Notes: generated from the letters alone by a model not told the origin. DNA of 64,000 nucleotides from an uncultured Methanocorpusculum sp. (GCF_963667985.1 NZ_OY764081.1:1585599-1649598), one strand, 5' to 3'; shown: positions 22,952-32,715, numbered from the stretch's first letter. Translations and numbers: made by a program.

Positions 22952-24160
22952 ATGTCAAAATATCACCTGATTTTGATCGCTGTCATTCTCACGGCAGTTC
23001 TCCTTTCTGCGGGATGCGTACATTTACCGCAGGAATCGGGACAATTCGAGGTAAATCTCTCCGTGCCAGTTGCGCCCATCCCCGTAAGCAGTGTGGATGG
23101 AAAAAACCTCGCCTATGAATTTGAGTTGTCCCCGGCAGGGAATCTGACGTTCACGCCGGAAAAACTGGAAGTCCTCGATGCTGAAACCGGAAAGGTCCTC
23201 TGGTCGGCTGAAGGAGATGTACTTGCAGCGCTGTATCATCCGGCCTCAAACCCGCTGCCTACAGCCCTGGAACTGCAAAACGGCACATCAAAATTATCAC
23301 TCCCGCGGATATCGATCTGGTTCACCGTTGATGAAAATGAGATCCCAAATCAACTCACGCACAAACTTACGCTCAATTATACAGGATACGATCCGGTCAT
23401 TATTACCGGCGGGAAGGTCACTGTCCAAAAAGATCTCGAGCCGGTGATTATCGGATCTCCGCTCCGCGGTTCCGGGTGGACTGCGATAGAGACCACGAAT
23501 GCATTTACGCATCACTTCCTTGCAGAGATTACGCTTGATTCCGTTACGAGAGTTCCGCAAAAATACGCTCAGGACTGGATATTCATAGACCCTGACACAG
23601 GAGATGCAGTAATAGGGAATGGAAAACTCGCGAAAGATTATCTGGGCTATGGAAAAGAGATATATTCCGTATCAAACGGGACCGTGGTTGACCTCAAGGA
23701 CGGCCTGCCGGACGAAGAATACGCCTATGCCGCACGCAGCACCACGGTCGAAACGGCAGCGGGCAATTATGTGATCATCGACATGGGAAATGAAAAGTAT
23801 GCCTGCTATGCCCACATGATCCCGGGATCGATCACCGTTTCACTTGGCGATGTCGTATCAGAGGGGCAGGTCATCGGTCTGGTCGGGAACAGCGGAAACT
23901 CGGATATACCCCATCTGCATTTCCAGGTTGTAACGGGTAAGGCATCGTTCCTTGGAGCCGAAGGATACCCGTATGAATATCGTTCGTTTGAGGTGATCGG
24001 AAAAATTAACGCAACCGCAGTGGAAGTGATGATGGCCGAGTCCGGGTATACCGTAACGCAGATGTGGGAAAATATCGGCACCTGTTTCGTCAAATATCAG
24101 ACGCCGGTTGCCAGACAAAACGAACTCCCAGGCAATTGGGATGTGCTCATGCTTCCCTGA
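22952..24160 (+). CDS. M23-like peptidase lipoprotein
   Basis: The 402-residue protein begins with a lipoprotein signal (LIAVILTAVLLSAGC; Cys at about residue 22), so it is anchored outside the cell. The C-terminal LytM/M23 domain shows KYAQDWIFID, GNYVIIDMG, YAHMIPGS, and GNSGNSDIPHLHFQV with the HxH metal motif. The usual first zinc-ligand His appears to be Gln (PQKYAQD). M23 enzymes cut glycine-containing peptides, often in bacterial walls, but this host should lack murein. An N-terminal region of about 200 residues has no recognised fold. Confidence 0.75.
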   Translation: MSKYHLILIAVILTAVLLSAGCVHLPQESGQFEVNLSVPVAPIPVSSVDGKNLAYEFELSPAGNLTFTPEKLEVLDAETGKVLWSAEGDVLAALYHPASNPLPTALELQNGTSKLSLPRISIWFTVDENEIPNQLTHKLTLNYTGYDPVIITGGKVTVQKDLEPVIIGSPLRGSGWTAIETTNAFTHHFLAEITLDSVTRVPQKYAQDWIFIDPDTGDAVIGNGKLAKDYLGYGKEIYSVSNGTVVDLKDGLPDEEYAYAARSTTVETAAGNYVIIDMGNEKYACYAHMIPGSITVSLGDVVSEGQVIGLVGNSGNSDIPHLHFQVVTGKASFLGAEGYPYEYRSFEVIGKINATAVEVMMAESGYTVTQMWENIGTCFVKYQTPVARQNELPGNWDVLMLP

Positions 24161-24225
24161 CCGCACAAAACCTCAAAAACGGGTTCATACCCTACATCAT
24201 TTTATTCTCCGGGCATCCCATATAT

Positions 24226-24538
24226 ATTGGGACTAGTCCGGGTGGCTTGGCGTCACCTGTAACCTGAAACTGCCAATACGCAGGGGACGAAGTTTGAGGA
24301 CGGCTGTGTCAGTCCTTCCTATGTTGCATGTTCCAACGTTGATACCTTGTCCTGCGAGGTCAGCGGATGTGATGGATACATCCGGAGGGATGTATTATCT
24401 CATTGTTGTGGGCACCGGTTCAGGCCCGGAAGGGAGCAGACCTCACCGTAAACGCATGGCGCCCGCAGGGTTGCGGGGCGGAGAAGGGATATGTAACAGA
24501 AGTTGGATATGCGCTTCCAACCGAAAACGTGTCCCAAT
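24226..24538 (+). ncRNA. Signal recognition particle 7S RNA
   Basis: Domain IV is clear: GGCCCGGAAGGGAGCAG near 24427, with the GGAA tetraloop and the conserved asymmetric bulge that binds SRP54. The 5' end ATTGGGAC (24226-24233) pairs with the 3' end GTCCCAAT (24531-24538), forming helix 1 as in archaeal SRP RNAs. The length of about 313 nt fits the group. The exact ends are inferred from that pairing. The RNA ends 18 bp before malate dehydrogenase. Confidence 0.93.
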
Positions 24539-24556
24539 TATCTTTTAAGGGTTCTT

Positions 24557-25534
24557 ATGGCAAAAGTGACGATTATTGGTGCAACGGGTCAGGTAGGCTC
24601 ATATGTAGCACATGCCGTATCCCAATTTCCGCATGTGCAGGAAATGTGCCTGTACGGCAGACCTGGAAATGAACAGTATCTGGACGGTCTCGCCCATGAT
24701 ATGATGGACTCTTTTGCGGCACGGGGAACGAATACCCGCGTGACGTTTGGTACGACGCCAAAAGAGCTCCGTGGATCAGATATTATCGTCCTTACGTCCG
24801 GCGTTCCAAGAAAAGCTACACAGACCCGTCTGGATCTGGCTCTTGAGAATGCGCGGATTGTGAAAGTGTATGCCGAACAGGTAGGCCGTATGGCACCGGA
24901 GGCTATCCTGCTCGTCGTAACAAATCCCGTGGATATTATGACAACGGTCGCGTTGAAGTATTCGGGGATGATGCCGCACAGAGTGTTCGGTCTTGGAACG
25001 CATCTTGATTCGATGCGGCTCAAGGCATGCCTTGCAGAATTCTTCAACGTACACGTAAGCGAGGTACATACCCGCATCATCGGCGAACACGGCGACACCA
25101 TGGTTCCCATTTGGTCCGCGACAACAGTCGGCGGTATCCAGATCGATAATCTTCTGGGCGTTGCAAAACTCCCGCGGGAAGAGATGATCCAGCGGGTGAA
25201 ATCGAGCGGCTCCTACATAATCGAGGCTAAGGGAGCAACGGTTTACGGCCCCGGCGATGCGATCGCAACTCTGATTCGAACCATCGTTGAGGATGAAAAC
25301 CGCATGCTCACCGTCGCAACGCAGATCCGCCGCGAGGTGTTCGGACATGAAGGCGTATGCGTGAGCGTTCCTGCCCGGATAACACGCGGGGGAGTGTTCC
25401 CGATCGGCGTTAAGTTCTCCGAAGAAGAAAAGCATCTGTTTGGAAAATCGGTAAAACTGATCAAAGATACGACTGATAACGTCTGTGCAATACTCGATGC
25501 AGAATCCCAGGAAAACAGCAATACTATTTTATAA
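24557..25534 (+). CDS. mdh: Malate dehydrogenase (LDH-like)
   Basis: The 325-residue protein has the Rossmann motif VTIIGATGQVGSYVAHAVS and LTSGVPRKATQTRLDL for the substrate loop. The catalytic His is in RIIGEHGDTMVPIWS, and TNPVDIMTTVALK gives the nicotinamide site. It belongs to the LDH-like malate dehydrogenase group of methanogens and interconverts malate and oxaloacetate, here probably in the incomplete reductive TCA branch. The open frame extends into the SRP RNA; the ATG at 24557 after a GGG avoids that overlap. Confidence 0.9.
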   Translation: MAKVTIIGATGQVGSYVAHAVSQFPHVQEMCLYGRPGNEQYLDGLAHDMMDSFAARGTNTRVTFGTTPKELRGSDIIVLTSGVPRKATQTRLDLALENARIVKVYAEQVGRMAPEAILLVVTNPVDIMTTVALKYSGMMPHRVFGLGTHLDSMRLKACLAEFFNVHVSEVHTRIIGEHGDTMVPIWSATTVGGIQIDNLLGVAKLPREEMIQRVKSSGSYIIEAKGATVYGPGDAIATLIRTIVEDENRMLTVATQIRREVFGHEGVCVSVPARITRGGVFPIGVKFSEEEKHLFGKSVKLIKDTTDNVCAILDAESQENSNTIL

Positions 25535-25551
25535 TCGAAAACCGGCGGAGG

Positions 25552-26226
25552 TCAGCGGTCCCTGACCCCGGTGCCGGTGAGAACAAATTCCCAGGACATA
25601 CCTTCAGCGCGTGACCGGTGTTTGGAAACGACGGCCCGTCTGAACCCTTCGTGTTTTTCGACCCGGATGATCGCTTTGGAGATGTGCGACAACGCCGTTC
25701 CTCCAAGACCGCTCAGCCGGTGATGATCGATGTCCATGAACACCTGGTTGGTTATGAGGACCGGAATATCATATCTCTTGGCGATTCCAAGAAGCACCAT
25801 CATCTGGCGTGAAAGCATCGAAAGAGCTTCTTTCGTATCCATCTGTTCTACACGGTAAAGAGCCGTTGCCGAGTCAAGCACGATCAGTCCGGCGGAACCG
25901 GATTTGATCAGCTGTTCCGATTCGGAGATCATCAGACCCTGTTCCGCAAAGGTCGCCGGCTCGAACACATACAGATGCTTGGCGCACTCCTCGGTAGAGG
26001 AACCGGCTATCTGCGAAAACCGCTCGATGGAGAATCCTTCCGAATCGATATAGACGACGCCGGTGCCTTTTCGAAGCACCGAAACGGCGGCCATCATACA
26101 AAGAGTACTCTTTCCCGAACCAGCCTCACCAAAAAACTGGGTGATCATCCGCGGCTCAATGCCGCCTCCGAGAAGGGTGTCAAGTCCGGAGGCTCCGGTT
26201 GAGATCTTTTTTACGGCGTCTTCCAT
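25552..26226 (-). CDS. radB: DNA repair and recombination protein RadB
   Basis: The 224-residue RecA-fold protein has Walker A GEAGSGKSTLC and Walker B LIVLDSATAL. It lacks the N-terminal HhH domain of RadA, which defines the RadB paralog of euryarchaea. RadB assists RadA in homologous recombination. ISTGASGLDTLLGGGIEP starts the core, and LTGTGVRDR ends it. It overlaps the end of the larC gene by 16 bases on the same strand. Confidence 0.93.
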   Translation of the reverse strand: MEDAVKKISTGASGLDTLLGGGIEPRMITQFFGEAGSGKSTLCMMAAVSVLRKGTGVVYIDSEGFSIERFSQIAGSSTEECAKHLYVFEPATFAEQGLMISESEQLIKSGSAGLIVLDSATALYRVEQMDTKEALSMLSRQMMVLLGIAKRYDIPVLITNQVFMDIDHHRLSGLGGTALSHISKAIIRVEKHEGFRRAVVSKHRSRAEGMSWEFVLTGTGVRDR

Positions 26227-27374
26227 ACATCTTCCTCGACGATGTGTTTTACCGTTCGAACTGGAAGACCGGACGCATCCGAGATCCGCTGAAGGTCATC
26301 GAATTCGGCTTTGCGGGAATAAACCACGCCGTCCATGGATGCGATTTTGACGTCGACGGAGTAGACCCGATCGTTTATGACGACGGTTTTATTCGCGATC
26401 GTTCTGTCCGCAATGAACCGGTGGATCATAGGGGTGCACCGAACGCCAAGACTGCCGGTCTCGTGTGTAAGGATTTTTGCAAGACGCGGAGCATCCCGCG
26501 GGAGAGAGATGACTCTGATCAGATAACCTGGTCTGCCTTTTTTCATGACGATGGGGATAACGGATGCGTCACGGGCCCCTTCATTCATCATCGTCGAAAG
26601 AACCGAGGAGAGAACCTCTCCCGAAATGTCGTCAACATTCGTTTCGAGCACGTCAACCGATCCTGCTTCATCCCCGGTTTCCATAATGTACGCAAAAAGA
26701 ACATTTGGATGATCAGATGGATCCCGCGTACCGGCTCCGGCTCCCGACGAGAGAAGTTTACCCGAATGAACGGTCGTTCCAAAAACTTCTTGGAAGGTGG
26801 CGAGTAATGCCGCGCCGGTCGGCGTACAGAGTTCTCCTTCGGACGAGCCGAGCGATACGGCGAGATTGGATGCCTTGAGAATCTCCGCCGTTGCAGGGGC
26901 CGGGACCGGCATTATTCCATGCGAACAGGTGACCGTGCCCATGCCTGTTGACAACGGGAGGATATGGACTGCGTCAATGTTCAGCGATAAAAGAGCAGAG
27001 ACGGAACCAAGGATATCCGAAATCGCATCATCGGCCCCGACCTCGTGAAAATGAACATGCTCGGTCTGGTGGACGCAGGCTTCCGCATCCCGGATTCTGG
27101 TAAATACCTTCTTTGCAATATCCTTCGCCTGCACTGACGCATCCGCCGCAGAGATGATTTCGAGAATTTCCGAAAGAGTGCGGGTCGTTTTTTTCGTATT
27201 GGTCCTGATATAGGTTGCCGGGATTCCGGCACGGAGAACGTTTGTGATCTCCGGTTTCGAGACGGAAGCTACCGACCGGAGAACGAACTCTCTGTCTGCT
27301 CCAAGGCTGAGCAGGGCGCCAAGAATCATGTCGCCTGCAGCGCCAAAACGGGGGTCGATTACCAGAATACGCAT
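26211..27374 (-). CDS. larC: LarC-type nickel-pincer cofactor protein (DUF111)
   Basis: The 387-residue protein matches the LarC family: FGAAGDMILGALLSLGAD at the N-terminus, VHFHEVGADDAISDILGS, GTVTCSHGIMPVPAPAT, and ETNVDDISGEVLSSVL with KKGRPGYLIRV at the C-terminus. In bacteria LarC inserts nickel into the pyridine pincer cofactor of lactate racemase. In Lactobacillus the protein arises by a programmed frameshift between larC1 and larC2; here both parts are in one open frame. LarB and LarE are not in the window, so the role in this methanogen is inferred. Confidence 0.88.
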   Translation of the reverse strand: MRILVIDPRFGAAGDMILGALLSLGADREFVLRSVASVSKPEITNVLRAGIPATYIRTNTKKTTRTLSEILEIISAADASVQAKDIAKKVFTRIRDAEACVHQTEHVHFHEVGADDAISDILGSVSALLSLNIDAVHILPLSTGMGTVTCSHGIMPVPAPATAEILKASNLAVSLGSSEGELCTPTGAALLATFQEVFGTTVHSGKLLSSGAGAGTRDPSDHPNVLFAYIMETGDEAGSVDVLETNVDDISGEVLSSVLSTMMNEGARDASVIPIVMKKGRPGYLIRVISLPRDAPRLAKILTHETGSLGVRCTPMIHRFIADRTIANKTVVINDRVYSVDVKIASMDGVVYSRKAEFDDLQRISDASGLPVRTVKHIVEEDVWKTP

Positions 27375-27570
27375 ATAATGTATATGTATTGGACCCGCAT
27401 GTCTGAATAAATATCGCCTTAGAGGAACCTAATGTATTTTGGGGGATTTATGCCGGATGAAATCACAGGGAAGTTCCAACGTGCTCATTACCTCGGGGCG
27501 TTGCCCCTCGATCAACTACAAAACATATATCAGATTCGGTTCAACAAGTAGTCATCATTCAGGGGTAACG

Positions 27571-28614
27571 ATGGATAAATCACAAAAGCACTGGCTCTTT
27601 ATTTCTCTTGGCATCAGCTTAGCCGTACTTTTTGTGATGCTGATCTTGACCTTTGACACCTCGACGCTTGAAGAACTGCAAGAATGCAATCTCTGGTTCA
27701 TTCTCCTGGCATTTGTCATGCACATCTTCTCGCTTGGCTTTTGGGCACTGCGTATCAAACTTATGTGCAGATCGCTTGGATACAAAGTGCCGTTTTTCCA
27801 CTCATTCAACCTCGTCTGCTCAAACATGTTCCTCGCAGCGGTTACTCCCTCGCAGATCGGCGGTGAACCTGTCAGAGTGTACGAATTGACCAAGGCCAAT
27901 GTCCCGGGAGGAGAAGCGACTGCGGTAGTGATTATGGAGAGAGTGTTCGATGCGATCGTTCTTATCGCGGGAACCATTATCAGCGTATTCCTTCTGGGTA
28001 TGTTTTTTGCAGACCTCAACTTCCCCGAAGCATACATGATGATTGCGTACATTGCGGCCTTTGTCTTTGCGGGTCTTCTGCTGGTATTCCTGATCGTTGC
28101 CAAAAATCCGGTATGGTCGAATAAGGTTTTACATAAACTGTTGCACATATTCGGCAAAAACAAATCCCCGGATATCATCCAGGAATATCAGAGAAAAATC
28201 GACCTGCATCTGGGAAAATTCTATGTGACCCTTAAGCACTTCACGGGAAAATCAAAGACCGGCATGTTCTACGGACTCCTCTTCAGCGCACTCTACTGGG
28301 TAAACGAGTTTATCATCGCGTCAGTTCTCATGATGGGACTCGGCCTGCCGCCGAACTTCCTTCTCTCGTTCATCTTCATGATCCTTATCACTGTGATCAT
28401 GATGATCCCCCTTACTCCGGGCGGAGTGGGAATAGCCGAGGTTTCCATGGCTGGTTTCTATGCACTGATAATTCCAACTTCCCTTATCGGAGTGTTCGTG
28501 CTTTTATGGCGGCTTATCATGTATTACTTCAATCTCGCCATCGGATTTGCAGCCAGCATGATTATTGTCCGCAGAGAAGCAAAAATCCAGAAGGATGAAC
28601 CCATTAACCTGTAA
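27571..28614 (+). CDS. UPF0104 flippase-like membrane protein, paralog 1
   Basis: This 347-residue polytopic protein belongs to the lysylphosphatidylglycerol-synthase TM-domain family (UPF0104). It has motifs TPSQIGGEPVRVYELTK and PLTPGGVGIAEVSMAGFYAL and about eight membrane helices. Members are thought to move or modify lipid-linked compounds; activity in archaea is unproven. The ATG at 27571 follows AGGGGT; the longer frame upstream is not hydrophobic and is rejected. The adjacent gene is a close paralog of the same length. Confidence 0.85.
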   Translation: MDKSQKHWLFISLGISLAVLFVMLILTFDTSTLEELQECNLWFILLAFVMHIFSLGFWALRIKLMCRSLGYKVPFFHSFNLVCSNMFLAAVTPSQIGGEPVRVYELTKANVPGGEATAVVIMERVFDAIVLIAGTIISVFLLGMFFADLNFPEAYMMIAYIAAFVFAGLLLVFLIVAKNPVWSNKVLHKLLHIFGKNKSPDIIQEYQRKIDLHLGKFYVTLKHFTGKSKTGMFYGLLFSALYWVNEFIIASVLMMGLGLPPNFLLSFIFMILITVIMMIPLTPGGVGIAEVSMAGFYALIIPTSLIGVFVLLWRLIMYYFNLAIGFAASMIIVRREAKIQKDEPINL

Positions 28615-28650
28615 TTATAAATTCTCAGCAATCAAGTTTTATTGAACAGC

Positions 28651-29694
28651 ATGGACTCAAAGCAGAAAAAATTTCTCTGGATTTCAATCGGGCTTTCTCT
28701 GGCAGTACTTCTGGTAGTCATAGTTTGTACATTCAATGAAAACACGATAACTGCCATTCAGCAGCTGAATCCCTATTATCTGCTTCTTGCGTTCATGATA
28801 CACATGCTTGCGATGACTTTCTGGGCTGTAAGGATCGTGGTTATGTGCCGGTCTTTGGGATACAAAGTGCCGTTTTTCCATTCCCTCAATATGGTCTGCG
28901 CCGGACAGCTGGTTGCGGCGATCACGCCCTCACAGATAGGTGGTGAACCGGTCAGGATACACGAACTGTATAAAACCAATATGCCGGTAGCAGACGCGAT
29001 GGCGGTAGTCGTGATAGAACGACTCATGGAAGCGGTACTTATGGTTCTTGGCGTGATCTTTTCCTTGGGAATGTTTCCCGTGGTATATAATAACGGTGAG
29101 ATCACGGATAGTCTGATCATCGCAGCATGGTGCGGGACGGCATTTTTCACCGGACTATTGATCGTTCTTATCGCAGTAATGCGAAAACCGCCCCTCATCA
29201 AAAAGCTCTCGCTGAAGATCGGCGGACTTTTCATGAAGAAAATGAACCCCGTTAAAGTCGAGAAAATAACCGAACAGATCAATGACGGGGTCGATCAGTT
29301 CTACAACACGTTTAAGCTCTTTGCCGGAAAAGCCAAATGGGGACTCCTTATTGGATTCATTCTGACGTTTTGTCTGTGGGCATGCGAGTATTCGGTCGCA
29401 TCGATCATTCTGGTGGGGCTTGGATATCCGCCGGATATACTGCTCTCAATCGTGTTCCAGCTGATCATTGCGGTCATCATGATGCTGCCGCTGACCCCCG
29501 GAGCTGCCGGAATCGCAGAGCTTGCCTATGTAGGATTTTACTCGCTGATCATCCCAAGCTCGGTCGTGGGATTGTTCGTCATTCTCCTGAGGATTATTCT
29601 GTATTACTCAAACATCCTGATCGGCTTTATCGCCAGTTTCCTGATCGTCAAACGCGAAGCGGCAAACAAGAAAGTGATATCCGACGATGCCTGA
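28651..29694 (+). CDS. UPF0104 flippase-like membrane protein, paralog 2
   Basis: This protein is 347 residues, like the upstream paralog, and shares long motifs with it (CRSLGYKVPFFHS, ITPSQIGGEPVRIHEL, PLTPGAAGIAELAYVGF). The pair arose by tandem duplication. A TTG three codons upstream is a less likely start. The stop overlaps the FkbM methyltransferase start by 8 bases, which links these membrane proteins to a methyl transfer on a lipid or glycan (inference). Confidence 0.85.
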   Translation: MDSKQKKFLWISIGLSLAVLLVVIVCTFNENTITAIQQLNPYYLLLAFMIHMLAMTFWAVRIVVMCRSLGYKVPFFHSLNMVCAGQLVAAITPSQIGGEPVRIHELYKTNMPVADAMAVVVIERLMEAVLMVLGVIFSLGMFPVVYNNGEITDSLIIAAWCGTAFFTGLLIVLIAVMRKPPLIKKLSLKIGGLFMKKMNPVKVEKITEQINDGVDQFYNTFKLFAGKAKWGLLIGFILTFCLWACEYSVASIILVGLGYPPDILLSIVFQLIIAVIMMLPLTPGAAGIAELAYVGFYSLIIPSSVVGLFVILLRIILYYSNILIGFIASFLIVKREAANKKVISDDA

Positions 29695-30508
29695 GATCCC
29701 GTTTTTCGACTGTGTACGGTATCATCTGACGAAAAACCAGAGGACAGAGGATTTTTACCGGAATCAGTATCAAAAAATCTACGACAGATTCTACGTAAAA
29801 TCCGATGACTGCCTGGAAATAGCAGGACTTCGGTTACCCGTCCTTTCTCACGAGAGACATCCGACCCGCGAAGAGGCGTATTATGCAATGGAGATCGGCG
29901 ATATTCTCTACCCGGCGCTTCTTGGAAGATATCAGTACACTGATGAAGGACCCTATGAATGGGGGGAGGTCAGGATAAAGGAAGGGGACGTGGTCTTTGA
30001 CTGCGGAGCAAATCTCGGCGTGTTTTCCATTCTTGCCGCATCGAAAGGTGCCGAGGTCTATGCATTCGAACCGATCAGGGAGGCACGGCAGATCCTTTTG
30101 AAAACGCTTGCACTGAACCCTGAGTTCGCCAAACACGTGCATATAATTCCCTACGGGGTCAGCGACACTTCCGGGAATGCCGCATTTACGATCCTTGCTG
30201 ACACGCTTGTCGGCTCATCCATGGTCCTGAATCAGCAGGGCAGAATCGAAACGGCCCCCGTTACCACCATCGACGCATTTTGTGCTGAAAACGCTCTTAC
30301 CGTGGATTTCATCAAAGCAGACATTGAAGGAGCGGAACGCAGAATGCTTGCCGGGGCAAAAGAGATCCTGAAAACCCAGGGACCTAAAATTTCCGTATGC
30401 ACCTATCATCTGCCGGATGATCCAAAGATACTGCGGGACCTTCTTTTAAATGCGAATCCGAATTATCGGATCGCAGAAAAATGGAAAAAAATCTACGCTA
30501 AAATTTAG
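29687..30508 (+). CDS. FkbM-family SAM-dependent methyltransferase
   Basis: The 273-residue protein has the SAM-binding motif VVFDCGANLGVFSILAA, the acidic residue in VYAFEPIRE, and the family motif VDFIKADIEGAERRML. FkbM enzymes methylate sugar hydroxyls or carboxyls, often on surface glycans. The N-terminal 95 residues are variable and may bind the acceptor. It overlaps the second UPF0104 gene and probably ends that operon. Confidence 0.9.
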   Translation: MPEIPFFDCVRYHLTKNQRTEDFYRNQYQKIYDRFYVKSDDCLEIAGLRLPVLSHERHPTREEAYYAMEIGDILYPALLGRYQYTDEGPYEWGEVRIKEGDVVFDCGANLGVFSILAASKGAEVYAFEPIREARQILLKTLALNPEFAKHVHIIPYGVSDTSGNAAFTILADTLVGSSMVLNQQGRIETAPVTTIDAFCAENALTVDFIKADIEGAERRMLAGAKEILKTQGPKISVCTYHLPDDPKILRDLLLNANPNYRIAEKWKKIYAKI

Positions 30509-30518
30509 GATAGGGGGA

Positions 30519-31781
30519 TTACTCCCCGCTTATATCCTGATCGTCATATTGAGGGGCTGCAAGAATCATCTTGACTTTGAGGATCTGTCTTCCCCGCATC
30601 TTGGTAACAACGAGCGTTATATGCTCCCCTGAAAGCGGGATCGACTCTCCGAGACGGGGAATGTGACCCAGCTGCGAGAAGACAAGCCCGCCGATCGTTT
30701 CATAATTACCCGGATCTTCGGGCAGTGAAATATCAAACCGTTCATTCAGCAGGGCCACACGGACCTGGGCATCGACCATATACAGACCATCGCCAATCGG
30801 GATGATATCCGAGACTTCATCGCCGTCGGATTCATCCATGATATCGCCGACGAGTTCTTCGAGAATATCCTCAAAGGTCACGACACCGGAAAATCCGCCG
30901 AACTCGTCCAGAACGATCGCCATATGCACACGCCTGACCTGAAGTTCGCGAAGAAGGACATCGATCTTTTTCGATTCAGGCACGTAGTAAACGTCAAGCA
31001 TCAGGCTCTTGACCGAGGCCTTGCGGTTGTCCGTCGAGTAGGCATTGAACAGATCCTTGAAGTTCAGGGTTCCGACAATGTTATCGGTTTTGTCATGATA
31101 GACCGGCACACGCGAAAAGCCGGTTTCCCTGAAATGGGAAACAGCCTCTTCAAGCGTTACCGTATCCTCAATGACCGCGACGTCGGGTCTCGGCGTCATG
31201 ATCTCCTTTGCCGTCGTGTCGTTGAATTTGAGGACCGAGTAGATCATCTCCTTCTCTTCCTCTTCGATCGCCCCTTCCATCTCACCGACATCGATCCATT
31301 CACGGATCTCTTCTTCGGTCACGGACGGGGAATGATCCTTCCTCCGGAACCGGTCATAGACATAGAAGAACGGGGAGAGGAGCATCGTAAGGAAATAGAT
31401 CGGCGTCGCAACGAACAGTGCTACCCGCTCCATCTGACGGTTGGCGTAGGTCTTTGGACCGATCTCGCCAAAAACCAGCAGCAGAAGGGTGACAACTCCC
31501 GTCGCGATCGCGACGCCGTTATTCTGGAATAATTCCAAGGCAACGGCGGTCGCAAGAGCTGCGGCTCCGACGTTGGCGATGTTGTTTCCGATCAGGATCG
31601 TGATCAGAAAATGATCCGGATTATTTTTTAATTTGTCCAGACGCCTGCCGCGGCTTCCTGTTTCTGAAAGTGTATGTACTTTTGCACGGCTGATACCTAC
31701 AAGAGCGACTTCGGAAGCCGAAAAAAATGCCGAACAAATCAGCAATATAAGAAAAATGATGATATTCGTATAAACTACCAT
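30519..31781 (-). CDS. CNNM/CorC-family (hemolysin C type) membrane transporter
   Basis: The 420-residue protein has an N-terminal DUF21 membrane domain of about three to four helices (IIIFLILLICSAFFSASEVAL). Two CBS domains follow (IMTPRPDVAVIEDTVTLEEA and LMLDVYYVPESKKIDVLLREL), then a C-terminal CorC/HlyC domain (GDGLYMVDAQVRVALLNERF). Related proteins affect magnesium or cobalt transport, with the CBS pair sensing nucleotides. A GTG three codons upstream is an alternative start. It is convergent with the FkbM gene. Confidence 0.9.
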   Translation of the reverse strand: MVVYTNIIIFLILLICSAFFSASEVALVGISRAKVHTLSETGSRGRRLDKLKNNPDHFLITILIGNNIANVGAAALATAVALELFQNNGVAIATGVVTLLLLVFGEIGPKTYANRQMERVALFVATPIYFLTMLLSPFFYVYDRFRRKDHSPSVTEEEIREWIDVGEMEGAIEEEEKEMIYSVLKFNDTTAKEIMTPRPDVAVIEDTVTLEEAVSHFRETGFSRVPVYHDKTDNIVGTLNFKDLFNAYSTDNRKASVKSLMLDVYYVPESKKIDVLLRELQVRRVHMAIVLDEFGGFSGVVTFEDILEELVGDIMDESDGDEVSDIIPIGDGLYMVDAQVRVALLNERFDISLPEDPGNYETIGGLVFSQLGHIPRLGESIPLSGEHITLVVTKMRGRQILKVKMILAAPQYDDQDISGE

Positions 31782-31872
31782 AACGTCCACGCCGCAGATG
31801 CGGCAGATCTATTTTTATGTCTGGAAACAGCCATTGGTTAAAATCTCTATATTAATTTACACGTACCTTTTC

Positions 31873-32715
31873 TTAAATACATCGGCAATCTGAAAACTCT
31901 TCCACTTCACGGGTAAGGATCGTAATTTTTTCATCGTAGGTGAACGGATACGGGCAGACCGCATGTGAATGCGGTCCAAAACTCAGATCTTCCAGTTCGA
32001 AGGTTATCAGTCCGTTATACTTCATCTTTGAAAGAACGGATTTCAGTTCGGCTGCCTCGGGAGTTCCTGCAAGAGGGGAGTGCATCAATGTTTTACTCCC
32101 GCGGCTGGTGTGGATATTCACGATTTTCTCACCGCATTCCCGGGGGAAAGAGAACGGATCACCAGCCAGACATGCATGGGCATAATCCCACGTAAATGAG
32201 AGCCAGGAATACTCGTCCAGAGTTCTGCATATCTCCTCTGCCGTCACCATATGCGCATTCACCGCAGGAGGCATATTTTCAAGAGCCACGGTCACGGAAC
32301 TTCCAACTGCAGCATTTCCCACTTTCGTGAGATACCGGGCAAACCGTTCCTTATCCAGTGCACTAATGGGACGTTTGGCCGTTCTTTTTCCGGGATGAAT
32401 GGTTAGAATACCGCCGCCGAGTTCTTCCAGAATATGCATGCAGGATATGGTATACTCTGCGGTGAGCTCCGCAACTTTCGGATTGAACGAACAGGGATTC
32501 AGTTCGAAAACAGGGGAATGCATCGCGATCTTCCCAAAATTCGGGTAGAGCCGCATCATATCGATCACTTCCGATACATGCGCCCCCCTCAACCAGAATG
32601 TGGGGGTTTCCATCCAAAATTCAATGGTATCAGCTCCGGCTTTGTTTACTGCAGCAAAAATTTCCGGTGGTTCATATTCATGGAAGAACATCGAAGAAGC
32701 AGCGAGTCGAATCAT
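31873..32715 (-). CDS. Sugar phosphate isomerase/epimerase-like TIM-barrel protein
   Basis: The 280-residue protein belongs to the xylose-isomerase/AP-endonuclease-2 superfamily. Features are ADTIEFWMETPTFW, KIAMHSPVFELNPCSFNP, LTIHPGKRTAKR, VALENMPPAV (metal-binding Glu), FTWDYAHACLAGDP (Asp, His) and ITFELEDLSFGP (Glu). Metal-site residues for a sugar isomerase or AP endonuclease are present. The exact substrate cannot be read. It is divergent from xseA. Confidence 0.75.
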   Translation of the reverse strand: MIRLAASSMFFHEYEPPEIFAAVNKAGADTIEFWMETPTFWLRGAHVSEVIDMMRLYPNFGKIAMHSPVFELNPCSFNPKVAELTAEYTISCMHILEELGGGILTIHPGKRTAKRPISALDKERFARYLTKVGNAAVGSSVTVALENMPPAVNAHMVTAEEICRTLDEYSWLSFTWDYAHACLAGDPFSFPRECGEKIVNIHTSRGSKTLMHSPLAGTPEAAELKSVLSKMKYNGLITFELEDLSFGPHSHAVCPYPFTYDEKITILTREVEEFSDCRCI

